Position numbers and translations under genes: made by a program
Assembly: GCA_902558075.1 (NCBI GenBank)
Contig: CACECO010000001.1
Span: forward strand, 124,001-188,000
Direction of reading: 5' to 3'
DNA: 64,000 bases
From: an uncultured Litorivicinus sp.
GTDB lineage: Bacteria > Pseudomonadota > Gammaproteobacteria > Pseudomonadales > Litorivicinaceae
Notes under the pieces: model-generated
Seen by the model: the letters and a program-made list of their open reading frames with translations, nothing else
What the model was told of the DNA's origin: nothing
Database searches by the model: none
Part shown: in pieces, positions 56,780-64,000 of the stretch
Numbering within the stretch: position 1 is the stretch's first letter
Layout of the letters: each line of letters begins with the position of its first letter

Positions 56780-57592
56780 CTAAGTAATATCGACATTTGA
56801 AGATAAAGCGTGTGAGACATACCAATCGTCTTGATTTGATAATGAAGTAAATACCCTTTGGTACCCGAATTTAGTTAAGTAAACGAAGATTTTTTCCCTA
56901 TTAATATTATTAAAATTATGTTCGACAGTAATGACGCCAATCTGATTTGTTGCCAGATTTATCGCTTCCAAGATCTCATATTCAGATCCTTCAGTATCCA
57001 AAGAAAGGTAATCGATCCTAGGCATATTAAATTTTGCCATCAACGTTACGATATTTATGCTTTCCTTTAACTTTTCGGTCCCTTGATTCTTTTTTCTTTT
57101 CCTGAAATGGGATTTGATCCCCGACAATTCTGGCGCATGATAATTGATAAATTCAACGTGTCCGACCGTTCCAGCCAGACATCCATGGAACCAATGACAC
57201 TCTCTTTTTTTGACTAACTCACGATCTCGCCAATAATCATTGGGTTCGACTAATACTCCGGACCATCCAAATTTTTGCTCTAGTAGAAACGTGTTGCTAG
57301 CTTGTTCACCGTCGCAAGCTCCAGCCTCGACGAATTGTCCTTGAAATGAAGGACCAAAAACACTTAACACAAAAATGTCTTGTGCGGTTTGGGATTTCGA
57401 ATCTTTAATAAGATTCTCCACAGTAACTTTGCTCAGAGAGGTCGAGTCCCATTTCGTCAGCAAATAGAACATATTTATACTTTTCTGAAGGTCACTGAAA
57501 TGCTGGCCAATCAAAGTCGATAGAATTTTTTTTGACAAACGGTTTATCACTTGTCTCAACTTCCATGTCATTGATGACTCCAAAGTTTTCAT
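56780..57592 (-). CDS. FkbM family methyltransferase
   Basis: FVEAGACDGEQASNTFLLEQKFGWSGVLVEPNDYW...IDYLSLDTEGSEYEILEAI. Confidence 0.88.
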   Translation of the reverse strand: MKTLESSMTWKLRQVINRLSKKILSTLIGQHFSDLQKSINMFYLLTKWDSTSLSKVTVENLIKDSKSQTAQDIFVLSVFGPSFQGQFVEAGACDGEQASNTFLLEQKFGWSGVLVEPNDYWRDRELVKKRECHWFHGCLAGTVGHVEFINYHAPELSGIKSHFRKRKKNQGTEKLKESINIVTLMAKFNMPRIDYLSLDTEGSEYEILEAINLATNQIGVITVEHNFNNINREKIFVYLTKFGYQRVFTSLSNQDDWYVSHALSSNVDIT

Positions 57593-57614
57593 GTCAGATC
57601 TACGGCACTTTATA

Positions 57615-57657
57615 ACATTAGTACTCAGTCATTAGTAACACTAGTACTCAGTCATTT
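57615..57657. repeat. 23-bp tandem direct repeat (2 copies)
   Basis: AACATTAGTACTCAGTCATTAGT / AACACTAGTACTCAGTCATTTCG; 15-bp perfect core TAGTACTCAGTCATT. Confidence 0.85.
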
Positions 57658-58255
57658 CGCGATGAATGTTGGAGGTGCTGTATTTGGATTTGCAACAACT
57701 GGAGAGCTCATGTTGTCGCTTTTAAATAAATTGGTCCAGTAACAGTCACGGATGCCAAGCGTTGGCGCTCGTGGGGCGAGCTTGTGAACTTTTTCCAGCC
57801 TTTATGCCTATTCATCGAATGGTCCGTGAAGCTGGCATCTTTTGCAATGGCACGACTAGGATTTTATACAGTACAGAATTTCTATGAGAGCGTTGATGAA
57901 AACAGCCTACTGATATGTTTTCTCTGTTCAATTGGCTTTTATCTCGAGTATGACCCCAGAATTGTAGGGCTTGGTGACAACGACAGTTAAACGCAAGACT
58001 ATCGTTAATCTATAGAAACTTCCTTTTGAACTGAATCAAACACAATCAAATTCTTCCTCAACACAAATATTTACGCTACAGGATTTCAACATCGAATTGC
58101 GGCTGCAACACCGCTAGATCGAAACAAGAAAAAAACACCGACACTTGCGGCAAAAAATTAAAATGAAAATTGATTCCATTTTTTGAAAGCGGCGCCCAAT
58201 TTGTGCTATTGTCTCGCCGCGATGATCCCCTACGATTATTTTTTGGAGAGATACT

Positions 58256-60421
58256 ATGACCGATCGCACTGCGCGCGGCGGCCTTCAGGTGGCGAATGAG
58301 CTCTATCGCTTCATCAATGAAGAAGCGATCCCAGGAACCGGTATCGACGAAACAAAGTTTTGGGCAGGTGTTGATTCCTTGATTCACGAACTCGCCCCAT
58401 TAAACCGGGAATTGGTTGCAAAACGTGATGTCATCCAAACGAAAATCGACGGATATCACAAAGCTCGTCAAGGTCAGCCCCATGATCCTGCAGACTACGA
58501 AGCTTTTTTACAGGATATTGGATACTTACTACCAGAACCTCAAAATGTAACTGTCTCGACAGATTGCGTTGATGCTGAAGTCGCGACGACTGCAGGCCCG
58601 CAACTCGTTGTCCCTGTGATGAATGCTCGCTACGCACTGAACGCGGCCAATGCGCGTTGGGGTAGCCTTTATGATGCGCTCTATGGTACCGACGTCATCT
58701 CGAACAATGGTGATGCAAGCACAGGACTCGAATACAACCCAATTCGAGGCGAAAAAGTCATCGCATTTGCCAAGACATTTCTCGATGAAAACTTCGGCCT
58801 TAAGAGCGGCACACATGCGACCGCCACATCATATAAAATTATTGGTGGCTCATTAAAAGTCCATACCCCAAGCGGTCTTGTTGGCTTAAAAAATCCAAAA
58901 AAGTTGGTGGGTTATCAGGGCGATACAGCGTCACCGACAGCAATCGTTTTAAAAAATCACGGGCTCCATGTGGAAATTCAATTTGATAAGACAAAGCCTG
59001 TGGGTAGCTCAGACCCGGCGGGAATTGCAGATATATTGATGGAGTCCGCGCTGACGACAATCATGGATTGCGAGGACTCTGTTGCAGCCGTTGATGCAGA
59101 GGATAAGGTTGTCGTCTACCGGAATTGGCTTGGTCTTATGAAAGGTAATCTCACTGAGTCCGTTTTCAAAACTAATAAAAATATGGTGCGCCGGCTCAAC
59201 CCTGATCGTAAATATATCAGCGTTAATGGATCCGAACTCACGCTCCCTGGACGGGCATTAATGTTTGTGCGTAATGTCGGCCATCTAATGACCAATGAGG
59301 CTATTTTAGATAGTGACGGGAACGAAGTCCCCGAGGGTATTCTCGATGGAATTTTCACCACGCTCATCGCAATTCACGATCTAAAGCGCACCGAAAACAA
59401 AAATTCAAGAGCCGGATCGGTCTACATCGTTAAACCGAAGATGCACGGACCCGAAGAAGTTAGCTTTGCGAATCGTCTTTTTGGAGCCATTGAAGACTTG
59501 CTTAATTTGCCACGCCATACAGTCAAAATGGGCATCATGGATGAAGAGCGTCGGACAACTGTCAACCTGAAAGCTTGCATCAACGCAGCATCTGAAAGGG
59601 TGGTCTTTATCAATACTGGATTTCTCGATCGAACAGGTGATGAGATGCACACGTCGATGCATGCAGGGCCAATGATTCGTAAAGTCCACATGAAAAAAGC
59701 GACGTGGATCAATGCGTACGAAAACTGGAATGTGGATATCGGTCTCGAATGTGGACTCCAAGGTAAAGCACAAATCGGTAAGGGCATGTGGGCGATGCCT
59801 GATTTAATGGCGGCCATGGTTGAACAAAAAATTGCGCATCCGCAATCGGGAGCAACCACAGCTTGGGTTCCTTCACCTACTGCCGCCACGTTACATGCCC
59901 TGCATTATCATCAAGTCGATGTCTTTGCAGTTCAAGATTCATTGAAAGGACAACGGCGTAATACGGTGGATGAAATCCTGGAAATCCCACTACGCGAAAA
60001 TCCCAATTGGTCACCACAAGTGATCCAATCTGAATTAGATAATAATGCGCAAGGAATACTTGGATACGTGGTTCGCTGGGTTGACCAAGGCGTCGGATGC
60101 TCAAAGGTCCCTGATATCAATAATATTGGTCTTATGGAGGATCGCGCGACGCTCCGAATTAGCTCTCAGGCCATTGCAAACTGGCTAACTCACGGAATCA
60201 TAAATGAAGCACAAGTGCGTGAAACGATGGAGCGTATGGCAAAAGTTGTAGACAGCCAAAATGCAGGCGATGCAGCATATCGGCCGATGGCTCCAAACTA
60301 TGATCAATCGACCGCGTTCCAAGCCGCGCTTGATCTTGTCCTCAAGGGTGTGGAGCAGCCCAGTGGATATACTGAGCCGGTTTTGCATCGTCGTCGTCTT
60401 GAGCTGAAACAAAGCATCTAA
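58256..60421 (+). CDS. glcB: Malate synthase G
   Basis: 721 aa; [53 protein letters not shown]. Confidence 0.97.
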   Translation: MTDRTARGGLQVANELYRFINEEAIPGTGIDETKFWAGVDSLIHELAPLNRELVAKRDVIQTKIDGYHKARQGQPHDPADYEAFLQDIGYLLPEPQNVTVSTDCVDAEVATTAGPQLVVPVMNARYALNAANARWGSLYDALYGTDVISNNGDASTGLEYNPIRGEKVIAFAKTFLDENFGLKSGTHATATSYKIIGGSLKVHTPSGLVGLKNPKKLVGYQGDTASPTAIVLKNHGLHVEIQFDKTKPVGSSDPAGIADILMESALTTIMDCEDSVAAVDAEDKVVVYRNWLGLMKGNLTESVFKTNKNMVRRLNPDRKYISVNGSELTLPGRALMFVRNVGHLMTNEAILDSDGNEVPEGILDGIFTTLIAIHDLKRTENKNSRAGSVYIVKPKMHGPEEVSFANRLFGAIEDLLNLPRHTVKMGIMDEERRTTVNLKACINAASERVVFINTGFLDRTGDEMHTSMHAGPMIRKVHMKKATWINAYENWNVDIGLECGLQGKAQIGKGMWAMPDLMAAMVEQKIAHPQSGATTAWVPSPTAATLHALHYHQVDVFAVQDSLKGQRRNTVDEILEIPLRENPNWSPQVIQSELDNNAQGILGYVVRWVDQGVGCSKVPDINNIGLMEDRATLRISSQAIANWLTHGIINEAQVRETMERMAKVVDSQNAGDAAYRPMAPNYDQSTAFQAALDLVLKGVEQPSGYTEPVLHRRRLELKQSI

Positions 60422-60489
60422 CAAGGCTTGACAGACTCTCTGGAAAGCGCATATTGCTGTCGGTAATTGCGTTGTACCGGAGAGCTCGT

Positions 60490-61539
60490 GTGTTCAGATT
60501 CATACTCATCGCTTTAACCTGCCTGATTTCATCGTCTGCACACACTGCCGAGACTCCTGAACCTGTCCAACAAGTTACCAATTTCGACTCTTTCGAACTG
60601 CCTGAGTGGTTCAAGTTCAGCTTCCTCGATTTATCAGAGGACAATCTTGAGGCGACCGAAGACAACAAACATCTTGTTGTTTTTTTCTGGCAGGAATTCT
60701 GCGCCTACTGCAAGAACACGATCGAAAAGAATCTGACCCAACAATCCATCCGCCAGATTTTCGATGCACATTTCGATGTGGTGGCACTGAATATATGGGG
60801 AGACCGTGAGGTGTATGGTCTAGATGGTGAAGAGACCACAGAAAAAGAGATTGCTCGCTCACTAAATGTCCAATTTACCCCAACAATTATTTTCGTTAAT
60901 GCAGAGGGGGAGTCTGTGTTGCGACTGAATGGGCATGTGTCACCTCCAGAAATGCAACTGGCGCTCAATTATGTGCAGACCAAAACTTATGAATCACAAA
61001 CCATTTTTGAGTATCTCGCTGTGAATCAACCTCAAGCTGTCAACACTCAACTCAATACCCAACCGTTTATCGATAATGGAACGAACCTCGATACAGCAGG
61101 TCAGCCCAAAGCAATCCTTTTCGAACAAACCAACTGCCCAGACTGCGATACTTTCCATCGGTGCGTCCTAGCACTCGATTCTGTCCGTAATCGATTCAAG
61201 CCGTTCCAGACGGTACAGCTTGACATGTGGTCGAGTGCCCCAGTCACAACTCCGTCGGGTCAAATTACAACTGCGCGGGATCTTGCCCGAAACATGAACA
61301 TTATCTACGCACCAAGTCTGGTTCTTTTTGACTCAAATGGTTCAGAATTAATTCGCGTTGAGTCACAGCTCAGAAGCTTTCATACAGAAGCGGTCCTCGA
61401 GTATATCGCCGATGGTATCTATCAACGTGAACCAAATTTCCAGCGTTATATCGAAGAGCGTGGCGACATCATTCGAGCCAAAGGCGAGCAAGGCAAAACA
61501 ACAAGCACGCGAGATATTTGCCCCGAACTTTACGAGTAA
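60490..61539 (+). CDS. Exported protein with two thioredoxin-fold domains
   Basis: Signal peptide; FFWQEFCAYCKNTIEKN and a second FEQTNCPDCDTFHR; SoxW-like. GTG start, alternative TTG at 60454. Confidence 0.8.
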   Translation: MFRFILIALTCLISSSAHTAETPEPVQQVTNFDSFELPEWFKFSFLDLSEDNLEATEDNKHLVVFFWQEFCAYCKNTIEKNLTQQSIRQIFDAHFDVVALNIWGDREVYGLDGEETTEKEIARSLNVQFTPTIIFVNAEGESVLRLNGHVSPPEMQLALNYVQTKTYESQTIFEYLAVNQPQAVNTQLNTQPFIDNGTNLDTAGQPKAILFEQTNCPDCDTFHRCVLALDSVRNRFKPFQTVQLDMWSSAPVTTPSGQITTARDLARNMNIIYAPSLVLFDSNGSELIRVESQLRSFHTEAVLEYIADGIYQREPNFQRYIEERGDIIRAKGEQGKTTSTRDICPELYE

Positions 61540-61569
61540 CAATCATTTCCTGCCGTGTGTATACTGTGC

Positions 61570-61652
61570 GGCTGCGGCAGGGGCGCACGAGCTGAGAAGA
61601 ACCCTTTGAACCTGATCCGGTTAGTACCGGTGTAGGAAGCCTGAGACCAACA
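61570..61652 (+). promoter_or_regulatory. TPP (thiamine pyrophosphate) riboswitch / THI element
   Basis: GGGGCGCACGAGCTGAGAAGAACCCTTTGAACCTGATCCGGTTAGTACCGGTGTAGGAAGC; THI-box core CTGAGA...ACCC..TGAACCTGATC.GGTTAGTACC.G.GTAGG.A. Confidence 0.96.
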
Positions 61653-61706
61653 GACACCTCTCTGGTTGACCTTCTGCACGCAACTCAATGATCAGGAGTC
61701 AACGCA

Positions 61707-62666
61707 ATGCAACGCAAACATATTCTTCAATTCATCTGTTTGAGCCTATTGGTCGCTATGAGCTCAGCGCCAAAAGCCGCCACAGAAGAAATCACCGTGC
61801 TACTGGATTGGTTTATCAACCCAGATCACGCACCACTGATCGTCGCGGAACAAGAAGATCTTTTTGAAAACGCTGGCCTCAGAGTTAACCTCGTCGAACC
61901 CGCAGATCCATCACTCCCACCAAAGCTTGCGGCAGCAAAAAAAGCAGATCTCGCGATTAGCTACCAGCCGTCACTCATGGTCGACCTCAATAATTCGTTA
62001 CCGTTGATGCGCGTCGGCACGATCGTCAACCGTCCGTTGAATTCACTCGTCGTATTGGCTGATTCCGATATTCATTCAGTCAAGGACTTAAAAGGAAAAA
62101 CTGTCGGTTTTTCCGTTGGTGGATTTGAAGATGCAGTCCTTGGTGCAATGCTCGAAACTCACGGATTAACGCTAGACGACGTCGAACTGGTGAATGTGAA
62201 TTTTGCGTTATCACCCTCTCTGTATGCAGGACAAGTCGATGCCGTTATTGGGGCTTTCAGGAATTTTGAGTTGAACCAGATGGATATCGATGGCCGTCCC
62301 GGAAGAGCGTTCTATCCTGAAGAGCATGGTATTCCAACCTACGAGGAGCTGATTTTTGTAACCCACCCGGATTATGCAGGCACAGCAAAAATCGAACGCT
62401 TTCTTGATGTGATAGATAAGGCAAGTCAGCTGATCCTTCAATCGCCAGATGCGATGTATCGATCATTTGTCAGCTATCGCCCAAATGATCTCGATAACGA
62501 GCTAAATCGCCGAGCGTGGCGAGACACACTACCCAAACTAGCCCGTGAAACCCGCCAAACAGATGTCGATCAGTGGGAGCGGTTTTCTCAGTTTATGACA
62601 CAACGCGGACTCATCCGAAATCCACCACCCACCAAAACCTATCTCTTTCAATCAGGAGCTCAATGA
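61707..62666 (+). CDS. thiY: ThiY-like (NMT1/THI5-like) substrate-binding protein
   Basis: Signal peptide; EITVLLDWFINPDHAPLIVAEQEDLFENAGLRVNLVEPADPSLPPKLAAAKKADLAISYQPSL; under TPP riboswitch. Confidence 0.85.
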   Translation: MQRKHILQFICLSLLVAMSSAPKAATEEITVLLDWFINPDHAPLIVAEQEDLFENAGLRVNLVEPADPSLPPKLAAAKKADLAISYQPSLMVDLNNSLPLMRVGTIVNRPLNSLVVLADSDIHSVKDLKGKTVGFSVGGFEDAVLGAMLETHGLTLDDVELVNVNFALSPSLYAGQVDAVIGAFRNFELNQMDIDGRPGRAFYPEEHGIPTYEELIFVTHPDYAGTAKIERFLDVIDKASQLILQSPDAMYRSFVSYRPNDLDNELNRRAWRDTLPKLARETRQTDVDQWERFSQFMTQRGLIRNPPPTKTYLFQSGAQ

Positions 62667-63589
62667 ACGAAGTCTTTAACATCCTAGCCCCAGTGCTTGC
62701 TCTCGGGCTGATTGGCTACTCTGCAACACGATTTAAGTTTTTTTTAAGTTCACATCGTGACGGATTATCCAAGTACGTTTTCGACTTCGCCGTACCAATG
62801 CTCCTATTTTCAGCGGTTGTCGAACTAGAGGTACCCGTAGAATCAGCGACAGATTTCTTCGCCAGCTACTACATTCCACTATTCGTTATGTTTATGCTCG
62901 GCTTACTGATCAGTTGGCTCATTTTAAAGCGGCCGGTGGTCGAGGCAATGATCATCGGACTCGGATCATGTTTCTCGAACACCGTCTTACTCGGTGTCCC
63001 AATCATTCCCCGTGCTCTAGGGGAAGAAGCACTTTTTCCCCTCTTCCTACTCATTTCAGTTCACGGAATCATAATATTCACCGCGGTAACGACCGCGATT
63101 GAGATCGCAAAAGGACGCGATGCAGGTCTCATCAAATTACCCAAACAGGTACTGGGTGGGCTAATAGGAAACCCATTGATCATCGGACTGGGTCTCGGAT
63201 TTCTGTGGAGGCTGACCGGGCTAGGAATCCACCCAATCACCGCCGATCTTTTTCACCTCGTGACGACGAGCATCACGCCAGCTGCACTTTTTGTGCTGGG
63301 TAGCTCTCTTGCGAGTTACTCGATTTCAGGTTCTATAGGCCCCGCCCTACTGGTTACCATTTTAAAAAATACGCTGCACCCACTGGCGGTATTTTTACTT
63401 GGGTCTTGGCTTGGCCTCGAAATTTTATGGTTATCCGTTGCAACAATGCTGGCTGCGATGCCAACCGGGATTAATATGTACCTATTTGCAAGTCGTTATC
63501 AGATATCACCACCGACAGCAACAACAAGCATATTTATCTCAACCGTCTCATCGATGATCACGATCTCAATCGTGATTGCTCTATTTTAA
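62663..63589 (+). CDS. AEC (auxin efflux carrier) family permease
   Basis: MNEVFNILAPVLALGLIGYSATRF...; ATGA overlap with the thiY-like stop; ~10 TM. Confidence 0.85.
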   Translation: MNEVFNILAPVLALGLIGYSATRFKFFLSSHRDGLSKYVFDFAVPMLLFSAVVELEVPVESATDFFASYYIPLFVMFMLGLLISWLILKRPVVEAMIIGLGSCFSNTVLLGVPIIPRALGEEALFPLFLLISVHGIIIFTAVTTAIEIAKGRDAGLIKLPKQVLGGLIGNPLIIGLGLGFLWRLTGLGIHPITADLFHLVTTSITPAALFVLGSSLASYSISGSIGPALLVTILKNTLHPLAVFLLGSWLGLEILWLSVATMLAAMPTGINMYLFASRYQISPPTATTSIFISTVSSMITISIVIALF

Positions 63590-63598
63590 AAAAAATAT

Positions 63599-64000
63599 CT
63601 AAGGCTCGATCAGAATTGCTCGGAAATCATTCACATTAGTGCCAGTTGGCCCGGGGATGATTGATTGACCCAGTGTCTGGAAGAACGTATGTGCATCTTG
63701 ACGCTTCAGGGCATCACGATGGTCAAGATTCGCATCTCTCATCCGAGCGAGTGTCTGATCATCAATCACCGCGCCGGCAATCTCAGCAGCGCCGTCGACA
63801 CCATCGGTATCACATGCGATCGCTGAGATCCCTCGAGCACCATCGAGCGCATCAAGTAATGCCAGCGCAAAATGCGCATTGGGTCCACCCACACCACTAC
63901 CAGTTACCTTGACGGTTGTTTCACCCCCAGACAGCAAGCAAAGAGGTTTTGCGAGTGTTCGATGGCGCCGTTGCCATAAAGCTGTCTCAGCCATAACGCG
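63599..64000 (-). CDS. Glycerate 2-kinase (GckA/TtuD, MOFRL-type), C-terminal part, truncated by window edge
   Basis: PLCLLSGGETTVKVTGSGVGGPNAHFALALLDALDG...ACDTDGVDGAAEIAGAVID...GPTGTNVNDFRAILI. Confidence 0.9.
   Translation of the reverse strand, partial: RVMAETALWQRRHRTLAKPLCLLSGGETTVKVTGSGVGGPNAHFALALLDALDGARGISAIACDTDGVDGAAEIAGAVIDDQTLARMRDANLDHRDALKRQDAHTFFQTLGQSIIPGPTGTNVNDFRAILIEP

Noticed and set aside
57784-57990. 68-aa ORF between the FkbM gene and glcB
   Set aside because: Short, no convincing family or RBS; not supported as a gene.

Overview
The window reads as a chromosomal segment of a marine-type gammaproteobacterium; the taxonomic guess comes from gene order and protein style only. 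Positions 1-49183 and 58250-64000 are mostly conserved housekeeping synteny: mpl, ppa, aroQ-accBC-prmA-dusB-fis-purHD, dksA-gluQ-cbrB-like-pcnB-folK-panBC, pnp-rpsO-truB-rbfA-infB-nusA-rimP, tRNA-Leu-secG-tpiA-glmM-folP-ftsH-rlmE, greA-carBA-dapB-dnaJK-grpE-recN, fur-bamE-ratA-smpB-tmRNA, then glcB, a TPP riboswitch with a thiY-like gene, and a glycerate kinase fragment. An accessory region of about 8-9 kb starts at the 3' end of the tmRNA gene (49184) and runs to about 58000. It holds ORFans, Sel1 and MORN repeat proteins, tandemly duplicated membrane proteins, a TerB-like protein, an FkbM-like methyltransferase and a truncated tyrosine integrase. Most notably it holds a 524-aa stand-alone protein whose motifs match the palm/fingers core of family A (Pol I / T7 RNAP-like) polymerases. 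Other observations worth follow-up: (i) an orphan CbrB-like sigma-54 activator whose receiver phosphoacceptor Asp is replaced by Glu, with no cbrA beside it, followed by an unannotated ~315-nt terminator-ended RNA candidate at the CrcZ position; (ii) a dgkA gene broken by a single in-frame TAA; (iii) a dsbD locus reduced to only its N-terminal alpha domain; (iv) a TPP-riboswitch-controlled thiY-like gene paired with an AEC permease. All calls are by eye; no database search was run.
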